This document shows, piece after piece, positions 21,217-34,572 of a stretch of 64,000 nucleotides of DNA. The first letter of the stretch is position 1, and the number at the start of each line of letters is the position of its first letter. Source of the DNA: Brevipalpus yothersi. Taxonomy: Eukaryota > Arthropoda > Arachnida > Trombidiformes > Tenuipalpidae. Position numbers and translations under genes: made by a program. The notes beneath the pieces were generated by a model. That model was not told where the DNA came from. It saw only the letters and a list, made by a program, of their open reading frames with translations, and did not search any database. The stretch spans positions 124,001-188,000 of the forward strand of contig QZCP01000257.1 of NCBI GenBank assembly GCA_003956705.1, in the 5' to 3' direction.

Positions 21217-24200
21217 TTAACAGTCAGAGTCGGTAGCTTCGCGAATCTGTTTAAGAACCTTATCAACTGCACTGATGGCATTCTTAGACGTGGTTTTTTT
21301 GGCCCAGTCTAAGAAGTGTCCGTCTGCTAGACCAACATTATGTCGCAAAATTGTCAGTATTTCGCAATAATGACCTGGAAAACCAGATAGGAGATATTAG
21401 AAACTTTCATCCCATTTTCAGTCTATCAAACTGAATTATGAGAGACTTTACTTACTCTTAGAATAATTATGTTCTTTCATACATTCTTCTAAGGCAAACA
21501 AGGATTGGAGCGCCAGAGTGTCACTAATGGTAACGGTGTGAGGCAGTACCTTAATTAAACGCTTGAATAATTCGTCGTTAAACGTTAGGTTATCTAAAGA
21601 TGAGAGGCAAAGTTAGATATTTTGATACTAATTCAAGATATACAATAAATATTCACCTTTATCCTTTCGTAAGCATCTCCCAGTGATGGCTTTAATCAAG
21701 GCACTTATAAATATTGGGCTACTTTTTTGTGGAACATCATCAAAATTTTTCTACAAGAGAGTAGAAGAAGAAGGTTATTCCCAAGTGTGATGAATATTTT
21801 TTCAATATACTTACACTAATATAAAGGCTTAATGAATCTCCGTCTTGAACTTCCTCAATATATTTACAAAGGGATTCTATATTTCCTGTGTCAACCTTTG
21901 AATCGATTGACTTGTTTGCACTTGAAGTACCTAGAGACCTGTACACTAATTTCTGTAGAGAGAATGCGAGAGTTAGAAGAATTGTAAAATTTCCAAACGG
22001 GGAGTTTTTCGAACCTTTTCTTTGAAAAAATCTTCGGCTTTCACATTTTCAGGTAGGAAAGCAGACCATCCGAGGTCATTGAGCTGGAATTTACTAGAAT
22101 CCTGTTGAAAAAGGAGAGTCATGAAATTTGAACCCAATTCGAATCGAGTCAATTCAAATTCATACCTTCAAATCTATAAGGTGGTAAACAATTATAGCGG
22201 CACTACCATTATTTATACCCTTTTTCAAAAGCTCTGGAAGAGTGTTGGCCATTCCTTGATCGAGAATATTATTTAGCAAATTGGCCAGTATAAGGTGTAA
22301 TTTAGGAAAATCGATCACAAGATCCTCTACTTCATCGAGTATGGATTCAAATCTGTAATTCAAGAGATTAGTGTGAAAAAGTGTCATAGGGCAAGCGATA
22401 TTAATAACTCACCCTTCTTTGAAATGAGTAAAAGAAATGATTTTTTTATCCATCAAATAACGAAATAGATGAACAAAATGTTCAAAAGACTTATCAAATT
22501 TCTGACTAGGAAGGTTCAGGACAGTGTATAACCCGAGCCGAAGGTATGTAGACTTTTCCTCAGTGGCTAACTCTTTAACAATCTCTTCTTTAGATAATTC
22601 ATCTTCAAAGAATTCTTCAAAAGCTTGCTCTACTGAACGCTCTCGATTCGGAGAGGGTTCATTTTTGGGAATCACTGCAGAAAAAGAGGAAAATATGAGA
22701 TTAGTCAAGTGAATTGAAATAACGATACAGAGAGATGGGGTAAACAAGAGACATACCAGGCATTTCACTTTTAGGCGATTCTTTTGGAACCGAGTTCGTT
22801 TTTGGCTCTGGTGTTGGTTTTTTCTCAACACTATTGCTCCTCTTGGTATCTTTCTTAGCCACATAGCGTTCCGAGAATGGTTCAATCGTCACGGGCCTCA
22901 TTGGAGGATTACTAACTCGATAGGTATTATATTGACTATCATTTTGAGACGTGAATGATCGATTTTGATTAGATCCCATAGGCGTCCTATGCTTACTAGA
23001 GTCACGGCTCCCACTAGACCTTGTGAAATAATTTGAAGAAACTATAGCACAAACAGTCAATTTTCACAAAGCTGGGAACACTTACCTTTGATTGCTACGA
23101 TCCCTTCCGTTATTGGAATTGCTAGAAAATGCCTCAGCTTGAGCCTTTGCCGCTTGGTTTACACGAGCACCACTGCCCCAAGAAAGAGCTGTGGTAGGAA
23201 CCAAACTTATATTATCTCTTTGCTCCTGAAATTTGAGATATTTGTGTGAAAAAGGGCAAATATAGTTAAAGAAAGGATCAACTTACATTTCCATATTTCT
23301 TCAAACTTGACATGGTTTCAATGAACTGAGATCTTGCCTCAGCAGAGTCTCGCATGTTGTTCATATTCCAGTTTTCTGTAGCTGAGATAGTTTTTCTACC
23401 CTGTGAAGATTGCATTGCGAGTTGATTAGTCACCTCTTCGTCTTTCATTTCACGATTAAGTTCTTCTCTAGTCTTAGGTTTATTTTCATTTTGAATTTTT
23501 CTTTCTCTCCAGCCATCTTTTCTCATATCGAGAACGTCCTGAAGCATGAATCGCACTCGTGAGCTGGTATAGGCCGGCTTAGTTCGGATGATATATTCTA
23601 GATTACGGAAAAATTCCTCTAGATTAGGTGGAGCTGTTTGGCGGTTATTCCAAGGCTTGGAATTCTCTGATATAGTTCGCACTTGGTTCTCAAATTTGAG
23701 ACCAATGGTTCTTAATAATGTACACAAACACTCAAGTGATTCGTCATCTTGATTGCTAAGGAGTTTGTACAGACATTCATGAATGATTACACCACTAAGC
23801 AAGTTGAGCATGTAGAGTTCACCAATAAAACGGATCAATCCAAGCCATCTCTTACGAGCTTTACGTTTTTCATCATCAAGTTCAGCTTCGGCAGTCTTTT
23901 TTGCTTCAGGATCAGTGAGAGCTTCGATGGCTTGAGTTTTTCCTTCAATATCGATTCCCTGATACATATCCGTATTAAATTCGAGTTGGCATTTTGAGAG
24001 AAGAAGTACTCGGAATTTTGCCAATGTTTTTTCTTTGTCTCCACTCTTTCCATCGAGGTTTTGCTCATTGTCCTTATTATATGGATTAAGGGTAGAAAGA
24101 TGCTTACAAACTTTTGCATATTCAACACAAAATGCAGGTTCACTCAGAGCTTTGTCAAAAATAAGGTTGAGAATTTGATCAAGCCTTTCCTTTGTATCAA

Positions 24201-26243
24201 TTCCAAGCTTTTCAATCTGTTTGATTAAATTATCGAATTTTTGGGGTGTCAATTTGTTCAATATACCCCGGAACTTTCTGAGCAACTCTTCAGTTTGCTT
24301 ATCGTCTTTAACTTCTTCCGATTCTTTTGGTTCAGCTTTGAAAGCGGCTGGTTTCCAAGCATTATCAGTCTGGTGGAGGACAACATCTTCCTGACTCATG
24401 GGTATATTGACAGCAATAACCTTGGGCTTATGTTTTGGTCTATCCGGGTACTGTTTACGGGGTGGCTGATGAAACAAGAGGGAAGAATAAGGAAAATTAG
24501 AGTGAAGAAGTTTCTTGAACAAGCAAAACTGTATTACCTGATTAGCATGTGACATATAAGAAGGTAGAAAGTTATCGAGTGGAGCTCGAAAACGATTATC
24601 ATTTTCTTGACGCTCTTTGAGAGGCTTTAAATAGAAAGAGAGAACGAGAGAAAAAAAATTAGCCGATCTCTTGGAAGAAGAGAATGTGAAGAAAAATACC
24701 GTATCATAGATCCTTGGTCCACTTCCTTTGAGATTCAATGCCGGCTTTTGTAAAGCCTGTTTGCTGTTTTGGAGTGACCTCAAAAATTCAGCATCATACT
24801 CTCGTTTTTTATCGGAGGTATTATCACTTGATAACACTGAATTGTCTGATTTATTGCCATCACTAATTTCACTGGAGGATGGCTCTTCCTCATTGGACTT
24901 TATTTCATCCTTATTCGATGCTTCGGAAATGGAGACACTTTTGGGCTCTTCATTTTCACTAGACTTTCCGAAATCCTTTGATATATCATCGGTTGGTCGT
25001 TTACTAGCATCGTTAGCAGATGTTGTTTTATCAGTTGTATCAATTGGTTGAGAGTCTTTTTTAGAACTAGTTATATCTTGTGTAGGAGAAGCACGATGAG
25101 AATCTCCTTGGAAAGTTAACGAGGGTCTTTCGTCTTCCTTTCGAAGTTTGACTGCTCTCTGAATATCTCCAGACTTTCCCAAATTATGAGATTGGGCACT
25201 TTTTGCTACACGAAAAGAGAAAATATGGTGTGAAAAAAATGAGATCACATCTGGGTGAAAAGTAGAAGTGATAGAGTATCAATAGCAAGAGACACGAATA
25301 GGAACTTCAACGATACATGGGATCCACACTTTGGTTTTATATGACATAAATGTACTCAAAAGCGGAGAATGGTGACAAAAATGTTGATTAATTAGATTGA
25401 AATGGTTGATAATGAAAACATGGATTAAACCTCTTAGAGGACACACGGACCAGTGGATTTTCAACTAGGACCTACTAATAACTTTGAACAAAACAGTGAA
25501 AGCTCAAGGCAAAGCAACCAAGATAGAGAAATGAGAGAGTTAAACAGAGAAATAGATAACACAAGTTAGAAAAAGTGAGTTGTTCGAGGGAGTGGAAGAG
25601 AAGAGAGAAAGGATGAAAACTGATCCAAGAATATATGAGTGAGAGGGAAACGGGATAAAATGAAGAGAGTGGGAAAGACTAAGTGCATGCTATGATCCAA
25701 ATTTAGAGAGAGCCAGTAACGTCAATTTGACATAGATGGAGCAAAGTTACTAAATTATCACTCTGACTAACTAGAACTTCAAGATATTTGCCACCAAATC
25801 TCATGATTCAAGATGATAGTGTATACAACCACAATTATCTTTGGTTGATTAGCTACAAAGTCGATGCTATTGGATAGACATCGGTGCAATCATCCGAGTG
25901 TTCAGTGGTAGAGAGTAAAGAAAAGTGAGGAAAGAGACAATGTTGGGTAGAGATACAAAATCTGCCCGCCCCTATTGATGGGGAAATGGCTAAAATATCT
26001 AGTCTTCCGTATCTTTTCACTTGTCTCCAAGCTCGCCCTAGCTATTAACCAATCATGAGAATTCTTGAATCCTTGTTAGTTTCAAATTTTCAAGTCCAAT
26101 TTTGGTCGAGAAATCAACATGAAAGGGAAAAATAGACTGAGACAGCGTCACTCAAGCTAACACCTCTCCTTAATTCAAAATCTAGAGATATATTGGTTAG
26201 TTATAGACAGGAGAAACACGTTTTCAGTTGGACAGGGAAAAGA

Positions 26244-26300
<57 letters not shown>

Positions 26301-26467
26301 NNNNNNNNNNNNNNNNNNNNNNNNNNNNNNNNNNNNNNNNNNNNNNNNNNNNNNNNNNNNNNNNNNNNNNNNNNNNNNNNNNNNNNNNNNNNNNNNNNNN
26401 NNNNNNNNNNNNNNNNNNNNNNNNNNNNNNNNNNNNNNNNNNNNNNNNNNNNNNNNNNNNNNNNNNN

Positions 26468-26520
<53 letters not shown>

Positions 26521-28790
26521 CAAAAGTAACTTGTCGAAAGAGTTGAGAACAGAGATGGCAAACAAGCATAAGATGACTGCTTTGATTATTTTAGATGCGA
26601 GTTGGAAGATTTTTGATTCAGAAAGGAATGGGAGATGGAAAAAATTTGCCTTTTTTCTTCCTTAAACAGAACGACAGAAGCATGAAGCCAGAACCACCCT
26701 CGAATACACTTTTAAATCACTACAAATCCTAACATTTACATGATTTCCTTAGAAAGCTCAAACAGACCCTCATTTGAAGAAACATTTCATTTACAGAGTG
26801 AAAATCTGTCCTCTGTGAACAATCTAGATTGGAAGGATTTTGATAAATTTTCTAAAACATAATTTGAGAGTCATTTCAAAATTTGTCATGTACTGATGGA
26901 GAGTATAGGGGGGAAGCAGACTGAGTTAAAAGGAAGGGAACGACTCGCATTCCTCAAGCTGATCATGTGGCAACCGGCAATGCTGCAACGATGCAACGCA
27001 ATCATTTCGCTCCCCCCTTCCACATGATGGAAACGAGTTTGTAGTTGATAGTGAAACCCTGGTAGCATTTAGATTGAGAATCTGTATTTTTCAATCGCAT
27101 AATAAAATAATGTAACTAGAAGGTTCGCAGGAAGATGATCTACTTGTAGCTTATCCAATTGATCAATGAACATTCCGGATTAACATATGAAGCATAAACA
27201 GATAAAGCAACATCAGAAATAAAGGTGTTTCGTTCTAATAAACGCAAACACATACATACACACACACGCATCGACACATACACAAATTTAGGAGATTACT
27301 TGGGAAAACCAACCTGATTCTTCAATTGATGCTGCGTCCTTGGACGTTTTAAGAACTTGAGCTTGGACTACATTCTGTTCAGTAGACGGAGAAGTTTTTT
27401 CACGGGTCGGAACATTGGTGGAATCTTTTCCAGAGGACTTTCCACACACATCAGTTGATGGCTTCTCTTGATTCATGAGTTTCGAATCAATCGGTGCACT
27501 TACTATATCACCACCAGTTGAATTGGTACTAGTTTGTGTTTCATTTCTCAAGTTCTCTTCTTGCACATTTCTTCGGCTATTTTTACTCACATGAACAGAG
27601 TCACTAGTTTTGTGGGCACCATTTTTGTGAGTCTCACACGTGTCACCTTCTGATTTTTTCGAAACTTCAGATGCACTGATATTAGAAGTAGGTTCACTAG
27701 CCTGAGTACTAGGCAATGCTACAGAACTTATTTTGTCCATAAACTCTTGTTGCTCTTGAGTGGAAGCCGGTGTGGCAGGAGCAACTAATGCACGTTCGGC
27801 GGACACCTGAAATGAGTAACAAATGTGTGTAAATCTTTTGTTTTTATGAAATGAGAGAAAAAGAAAAAGAACACTCACTGTTTGAGGCTTTTCTGTGGAA
27901 GGTCTAGATTGGCTAGACTTTTCACCGCTAGTGGACTCACTAGAGGGTCCTGAGCCTGAGCTTTGTAGATCAGTCAAATTCACTACTTCCATAGTATTAG
28001 GATCTTGTATGAGTGCTGGACACTTTTTGCGAGCTTTAAGCTGATTTTCTGTCGATACAGGAGTTGTTGGAGTTGCTAATTGTTGAGCGTTGGGTATATG
28101 GGGAACGCTAGGTGATTGAATATGAAAAGCCATCTCGGCATTGGGAAAATTTGTATTCTCCGTATTATTTGGCACACCTTGGCTCGCTATGGGGTAGGTA
28201 GGGTTCGCAGCAGATCCTTGATGAGATCGATTCTGGACATGTGGAACAGCCGAAAAATGTGCATTGGGCATTTGAATTATTGTATGAAAAGGATAGCCAG
28301 TATATTGATTTGCTGTATAATAAGGTACAGTGGCACCATAAGGAGTTCCAGTTAGAGCGTATGGAACAGCCTAAATTGTGGAATGAGAGAGAATAAAAAT
28401 CAAATCAGTAAATGGATAGAAGAGATTAAATATCACAACAAGACCAACACCTTTTCTTTACATAGGGAAAAGGATTGTAGCTATCAAGAATTGTGTTAAT
28501 CAATGATAAAATTAAGCTACCTGTTGATGTAAATGAGATGTTTGGGCAAGATAATGATGTCCCATTTGACGTATACTGCCCATATTTTGGTTCTGATTAG
28601 GTGTAACAGACTGGGTCATGGTTGGCGTGGTTTGATTTACTCCATTATTTGCTCTCTGTTGAGGCTGAAATGTACTCCCACCTTGTGAACGGGCTGAATG
28701 TGAATATGATGTTCTTTGTTGAGAATGACTTGATTGAACATTTTGATGACCACCAGGATAAGAATTACCTCTCCTCTCATTGGAAGCCAT
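21217..28790 (-). CDS. eIF4G: Eukaryotic translation initiation factor 4 gamma
   Basis: Scaffold of the cap-binding complex, joining eIF4E, eIF4A, eIF3 and poly(A)-binding protein. Fifteen minus-strand exons: 28790-28521, 28370-27879, 27806-27314, 25205-24700, 24624-24538, 24465-23287, 23225-23086, 23019-22757, 22674-22413, 22352-22166, 22101-22015, 21952-21815, 21750-21657, 21593-21456, 21374-21217. They total 4494 bp, all phases agree, 1497 aa. Gln/Asn/Ser/Pro-rich N-terminus; a KCPALIQDPN block; eIF4E-binding site YDAEFLRSL at about residue 555; MIF4G domain about 675-910 (FRGILNKLTPQKFD); an SWGSG/RS-rich linker; MA3 domain about 1160-1290; W2-type C-terminus about 1340-1497. The W2 segment makes it full-length eIF4G1/3-like rather than the short p97 form, which lacks the eIF4E site. 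Intron 3 is 2.1 kb and contains an assembly gap. Confidence 0.96.
25206..27313 (-). other. eIF4G intron 3 with purine tracts and assembly gap
   Basis: This is the only large intron of eIF4G. It holds a (GA)n tract at 26248-26300, a run of 167 N at 26301-26467, and (GA)n again at 26468-26518. Because the same repeat flanks both sides, the gap most likely hides more of it. On the transcribed strand this is a long polypyrimidine (CU)n. A short CA run is at 27250-27285. No nested gene was seen. Confidence 0.75.
26248..26518. repeat. (GA)n microsatellite interrupted by N gap
   Basis: GA dinucleotides flank 167 unknown bases. The apparent open frames across the gap are artefacts of the dinucleotide repeat. 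Confidence 0.95.
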
Positions 28791-29686
28791 GGTGAAAAAT
28801 GAGTGTATAATATATATATTCTATCCAGAAGAAGCGTTGTTGTTGTTGTTGTAGTCCGATTGATGGACAGCAAAAGCAAGAATTCACCTTTTCCTATCCA
28901 GTACTGTGTGTATATATAATAAAAAGTGGGAGGGATACCAATAAGAACCAAATAATTACTTACAATATACTTTATACTCAGTGTATATATATATATAAAT
29001 ATTAAAACTTGAATACACAATATAATGTACAAAAAAAAGTTGTTCAATTTTTACTTTACCCCTCAAATTAATATATATATATCAATTCGTGTGTGTATGT
29101 GTTAGTGTGTTTCTCACCGAAATGCCGATTATTGGTAGTAACATGTACACACACAATTCTCACCTCGATTTAAGATGGTGGAGACGGGAACTTGAGGGCA
29201 TTTCACGCAGCCTCCTTTTTTTTTGAGCACCAAATCCAAATTGTGATCACCCACAGATATATATGGTCAATTAATGGTGATATATATATATCACTATCAC
29301 ACACACCACCACAACCACTGGTTTGTCCACAATAAGATGTACAAATTAATATATAAATATAATTAGTTAATTTAAATCAATTAGAATTAGATGTATCAGC
29401 CGGAAAAAAAAGAAGCCGCAATCAGAGCTGTGTATAGAGTGTATGTATGTGTGTGTGCAAAAGTGTGTCTCGTGGACTTGATAAGGCGGAGCTTAAAATT
29501 AGTTTCAACATAAGATGGAGCCACTGGAGAGACTTGCTGACGTTGCCGGAACTACTTTCGTAATCTAGTGTTTTTCCTGCCGGCAAATTAATATTATTGA
29601 TTGAAAAATTGTTCAATATGTTATATAAGCCTTCTGGTATACCTTTGAAACACTAATCTAGTGGAAATATTGGTTGAAAATTTTTT

Positions 29687-29784
29687 ATCACAATTTATAA
29701 GACCATTAATTGTGATCAAAATTTTGTCGACAAAATTTTGTACCTGATCTCGTACAAACGTTTAACAAGTGCCATCTGATGGCA
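29687..29784. repeat. Cluster of perfect palindromes
   Basis: ATCACAATT (29687-29695) pairs with AATTGTGAT (29708-29716). This directly abuts a perfect 24-bp palindrome at 29717-29740 made of two CAAAATTTTG boxes around GTCGAC. A further dyad, TGCCATC-T-GATGGCA, is at 29770-29784. Confidence 0.85.
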
Positions 29785-29939
29785 TTTTAGATGAATACTG
29801 AAAGTCGACGGAAGTCGGAAGAGAGAGAGAGGAAAAAGTTTTGCCCCATCTGAGAATGGGAAAAGCCTGGGCTATAAGGCCGGCTCTGGAGCGCCAAGTA
29901 CCAACAGTAACAGGGGGGCTTTAGAACTGGGGTTGGAGN

Positions 29940-29977
<38 letters not shown>

Positions 29978-30937
29978 AAGATTTCTCAATGTGTGATTCA
30001 TTCCGTCTTTTTCGCCTTCTTACTAATACTAATTCGGTAATTCGATTTCATATGTGTTGCGATGAGAAATAATGTCCTTGGTTAGTGTGACTGTTTCTCT
30101 CTCTTGTACTCACACACACACACACTTACATACACACTTACGCATAAATTGTATGCCATACAATCGATGCCGTTTTTGGCGGACATAAGTTTTGGCATAC
30201 TTTTTTTTGAGTGATCATTTTTCGCCACTCTCTTGGTGGCCATGACTCAAATACTTCCACTTGTGGAATGTTGTCCAGTCGAGTGAGTATTATGAATGGA
30301 AGTGTAGTAGTAAATGCGCGCGATTCTTGGAGAGAAGAGAGAGAGAGAGAGAGGACTTCCTTCTTGAATAATTTGGTTATCTTAATTCTGATGACCGAGA
30401 CGAGAAATGGTCTCCATTTGTCGCTGATTTTATCTGATTTGGCCTCAAGAATCTGACATCATCAGAGCGATGAAGTTATTATTTTTTGACTGTCATTTTT
30501 GTTCTTTTTTCACTCATTAAGAGAGAGAGCCTCTCCTCCATGTCCATCAACACCGTGAATCATGATCATCGCTCTCAATTCTCTCTCACCATCATCGCTA
30601 TTTCACAATAATGATGAAATATACATGATTTCTCAAGAAAAAGAGAAAGAGAGAGAGAACGAAATACATACACAAAACCCTCATAAAGAGAATGACGTTT
30701 TTCGTCGTCACTATACAATGTACCAAAATGATAAGATCATTCTTTTACCCAATAAATTGATCAAGTATTTGTATATTGATCAGTCACTCTTAAATTAGAA
30801 TAACTCAGCTCTCATGAGTCAATAGGAAATCTTCATCCTCCAAACAGGATGTATACTCTACCACAAACAGACTACACATGCATACACAATCATCAAGAGA
30901 ATCACTTTGATATAAATCAAAGTTTTATCACCCATTA

Positions 30938-30941
<4 letters not shown>

Positions 30942-31008
<67 letters not shown>

Positions 31009-31026
31009 TCTCTCTCTCTCTCTCTC
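30942..31026. repeat. (CT)n microsatellite, slightly interrupted
   Basis: About 40 CT dinucleotides with one CTT interruption and a CTTT edge, about 740 bp upstream of the DTW-domain gene start. Confidence 0.95.
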
Positions 31027-31273
31027 TTTCTCTTTCTCTGGCTAGATCATATCAGAAAAAAATGGACAGCACCTCAATTCTCGTTAATTTCAGCTTCACT
31101 ATCATGCTCAAAGGCAAAGGGTAGTTAATTTAACAACAAAGCTACCGATCAAAGAGTAACGGTAACCTCTCACTGACCATGGTCCATCAATATTATCATG
31201 AGGAATTCTCGAGGAGAATATCTCGTGGAAACCATGTGCTCCAGATTAATGTCCCTCTCTGTAGGGTTGAGCC

Positions 31274-31301
31274 CAAAGAGTATTGAAGTCAATACTCTTT
31301 G
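31274..31301. repeat. 13-bp perfect inverted repeat, 2-bp spacer
   Basis: The arms CAAAGAGTATTGA and TCAATACTCTTTG are separated only by AG. The spacer is too short for a normal RNA hairpin loop, so a protein-binding dyad or a cruciform-prone relic is more likely. Confidence 0.85.
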
Positions 31302-31766
31302 CTTGAGCTTCTGCTCCTAGCCAATGAAAAAGTTTTCACTCTTGCATTACGCATTCCAAGCTGCTTCTTCAATCACATTGCTGCAATGTTTACCAACAAG
31401 CCAGGGCAAACTCATAGGAAAATAAAGGTAATTATTATGAATATGAATAATGCTCTTAATTGTGAAGTTAGATGATACTCATTAATTTCATCCCATTTCT
31501 ACCCTACTGTACAGATAGATGGATACTGATTGACCATTGATTACATACACATTTACATATATTTATATTTATTAATCATAGTCATACAGATATACATTAT
31601 TTAATTGTTGGTGTTTATTTTTGTTATATATACGTATTCATATTTATATATATCCGATCAGTCATCGTTCAAGACTTGTATAACAAGTTGATTTGTTGAT
31701 AGATTGATAAAGATAGGGATAAAGTATTGGCCCAAAAGCAACAAAAAAAACGAAGAAGAAAGTGAA

Positions 31767-32561
31767 ATGTCCAGTCAATCAGGAGAAGATAAGAAAGAAA
31801 ATGGTGAGGAAAAAATTGACGATGTGATCGCTGAATTATCTGAATTACCACTGGAAATGTCATCCAGTAGACCGGAATGTGATAAATGCCTTCGGCCGGT
31901 ATGTGTTTGCCTGTGTCCATTTATACCTGATAAACCGATTGGTGTACAAAGTAAACTCATCATATTACAACATCCATCGGAAGAGAAGAGACGATTACGA
32001 ACTGCTCGTATTTTGGAGGTAAGTTTACCTCGAGACAAGTGTACTGTGATTCGTGGTAAACGTTTTTCGGCCAATAAACATGAAACACTTGAAGATGTAC
32101 TCAAGAGTAAGGATAATTCATTATTACTATTTCCTGGTCCAACGGCAACAGTATTGGAAGATATACCACCGGAGCCCCACAATATTGTGGTCATCGATGG
32201 TACATGGGCTCAAGCACGGTGCATATATCATAATAGTCCCGATTTAAATTCACTAAAAAAAGTAATGCTCAATGTAACCAAACGTTCGAATTATATAATT
32301 CGTACTCAACCTACTGAGGAATCTCTTTCAACGGTTGAAAGTGCTGCAATCACTTTGGCCCACTTGGAACGTAATTGCAAGATTTATGATTTACTGATGA
32401 AACCTCTTAAAGCATTGTGTTCATTCCAATTGGAACATGGTGCTGTTGATCATCTGTCGAAAGAGTTTCTTATACTTAATGGTCTGTATTCCAAGCCAAT
32501 TGGTCGAAAGTTACAGAAAAAACTTGGTAATAATCAAGAAATTAAATACCATATTCGATGA
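31767..32561 (+). CDS. DTW-domain tRNA-uridine aminocarboxypropyltransferase (DTWD2-like)
   Basis: The enzyme transfers the 3-amino-3-carboxypropyl group of S-adenosylmethionine to uridine in tRNA (acp3U). Single exon, 264 aa from the ATG at 31767; the frame runs further upstream only to a TTG. The N-terminus is acidic and disordered. A Cys cluster (CDKCLRPVCVCLCPF) at about residues 34-48 matches the metal-binding start of the DTW domain. The name-giving motif appears as IDGTWAQA, where D-x-x-W is conserved, at about residue 142-149. A C-terminal basic tail (RKLQKKL) is plausible for tRNA contact. Assignment to the DTWD2 rather than DTWD1 branch is by overall resemblance and is less certain. 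Confidence 0.9.
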   Translation: MSSQSGEDKKENGEEKIDDVIAELSELPLEMSSSRPECDKCLRPVCVCLCPFIPDKPIGVQSKLIILQHPSEEKRRLRTARILEVSLPRDKCTVIRGKRFSANKHETLEDVLKSKDNSLLLFPGPTATVLEDIPPEPHNIVVIDGTWAQARCIYHNSPDLNSLKKVMLNVTKRSNYIIRTQPTEESLSTVESAAITLAHLERNCKIYDLLMKPLKALCSFQLEHGAVDHLSKEFLILNGLYSKPIGRKLQKKLGNNQEIKYHIR

Positions 32562-34572
32562 TTGTGATAATTGGTAAAGAAAAATGTACAGAGAAAAAGA
32601 TTGATTTCTTATTTTTTTCGCCCCAAAATGTTCAAGTGTTGCATCAGAATATGACCTAATTTTGTAAATCAAAATGAGCGATGAATTTGTTTCAATTCCT
32701 CTCTCAAGAGTTTATACACTCTTGTTTATCCATCTCAAAGGATATCTATTATAATTCAATCTATCGGATTGTGATAGTTTGTTCTCTGTTCCTCTCGCAC
32801 TACTCATTCATTCAGCAAAAGTTGTGAATGTCGGAAAAGCTGAACTGGTAATGAGAGGAAGTGATGATGAGATAAAGCTTTGGCATCACCTGAACGATGA
32901 AATGAGTAGTCAGATACGATAATATTCATTCATAACTTTTACTAGGTTAATCAATAGCCAAACACTAGGCTTAAGTTAGCAGGATGTTTCCAAAATTATC
33001 GCTCGAAATTCATCAAACTTAACTGAAATAACTCGAGATTATATGAAAAATTTCTATTTCTGCTCGGTTTTAAGTGTTAAAAAGGTCTCAATATTTTCGA
33101 TTATATCAAGTTCTCTACGATATGAAACTGCCAACGTTCGAGTCTTTGAGTTCGTGCAAAAAAACTGTACTTAAAAACCTGTTAGCATCCTAGATATTCC
33201 AATCAAGATATGTTTTTTTTGCATTCACTTCAATGCTTATCACAACAACTTATCTGTGAGTTAATTTTTCAAAGAATTCTGTTCAATAATCGAGCCTCTA
33301 TTGATTCTAACGAACACAGCCGGGAGGTGAGATCATTATCTTACTTCCTCAGCAAAATTCCGATCAAGTGAATGATGTCTCTTTCAAAACTTCGTGGTCT
33401 TGGATTTATTCAATAATGAATTCCGAGAATTTAATGATGGGCGGAAGCTCTTGAGCATGAAAATTGATCTCTAGAATTGACATCAATAATCAGTTACCTA
33501 CCAAGGATGAGCCTTGATCGAACTGAATCAATTCATCATCGATTATGAGAAAATTTCTTTAGAAATCTCTCAAATCATTGTAAATCAGTCACTAACAACT
33601 GAAATGATTTCGCTCAATCATTTAATAATATCATTCAGCATTCATATTTTATCTCAATAACTGGGAATTTGAGAAAAACCTATTCAAATTGTACATCAAC
33701 TCAAACGAGAATAGAAAAGTTTCTACTCATCATGCGTTGTGTGAAACGAACTTGAGGTAAAATTTCGGAAAATTTTCTCTTAATAATTTTTTTCTTATCC
33801 AAGAAAAATTTAATCACAATTTATGATGAATATTTACTCATCAATTCATCTCTTCTCATTGTACTACGGTTCGATACTCGAAATCTTATCATGTGAACTT
33901 TATCATTCATCCACATTCCTCGAACTTTCCTGTCGAACATCTCATGTTTCTGTACCGTTATTCTCTTGAACCACCTATCCATCTACCTCTACCTAACGCA
34001 CACACACCTTTTTTACTTTGTGTAAAAACACATCACAATGTATCCCAGAATATTCTTGTTTCGATTCACACATAAATGTAACTGTAACTATGTGTATATG
34101 TTTTTAGTATACTGATAAATATCAATCTAATGAGCTCTCCTTCACTAACTTCCACTGAACAAGTGAACAAGTCTTGCCGCTGCTTCACACAACTGACCTC
34201 ATCACACACACACACATACACACAACCAAAATCTTGCCTCTTAACTTGTGTTTGTGTTTCCTTTTATTTGTAATTAACATAACAGTTAGGTTAGGGTAGA
34301 GATAATCATGATGATGACAGTGGTGAAGTGGTGAACATAAACACCACCTTATTGGAATGCTTCGGTGATTTTGTTTCTCTCTCTCTCTTTTTCTCTCACT
34401 CTCATCACTTGTGATATATATATTTCCAATTTTTTTTTATATACATAATAATATTTGGGTTCTTCTTTATAAGGGCTGTTGACAGCCATTGTCATCTTAA
34501 TATATACCATCTATCACCACCACCACTACCAACACCACTACTAGCCAATTTATATAATCATCATCAAGAACA
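32562..34572. other. Intergenic, no gene seen
   Basis: AT-rich DNA with short CA repeats at about 34203-34222. The ARL1 leader begins somewhere upstream of 34573 and includes a run of CACCAC triplets at 34515-34540. No other coding signal was found. Confidence 0.5.

Larger units (their letters stand above)
28791..31766. other. Divergent intergenic region eIF4G / DTW-domain gene
   Basis: Both flanking genes are transcribed away from this region, so both promoters should be here. Contents: AT dinucleotide runs at 28810-29090; an 18-bp AT palindrome at 29277-29294; a cluster of dyads at 29687-29784; (GA)n at 29940-29974 next to an N; a 17-bp dyad at 30148-30164; (CT)n at 30942-31026; a 28-bp inverted repeat at 31274-31301. 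No open frame here is convincing. Confidence 0.6.

Noticed and set aside
26193..26665. Long open frames of Arg-Glu or Ser-Leu repeats on both strands
   Set aside because: They are the translation of the (GA)n tract and the N gap, not genes. The same applies to RE/SL frames at 7.9, 8.4, 15.3, 44.7 and 63.1 kb.
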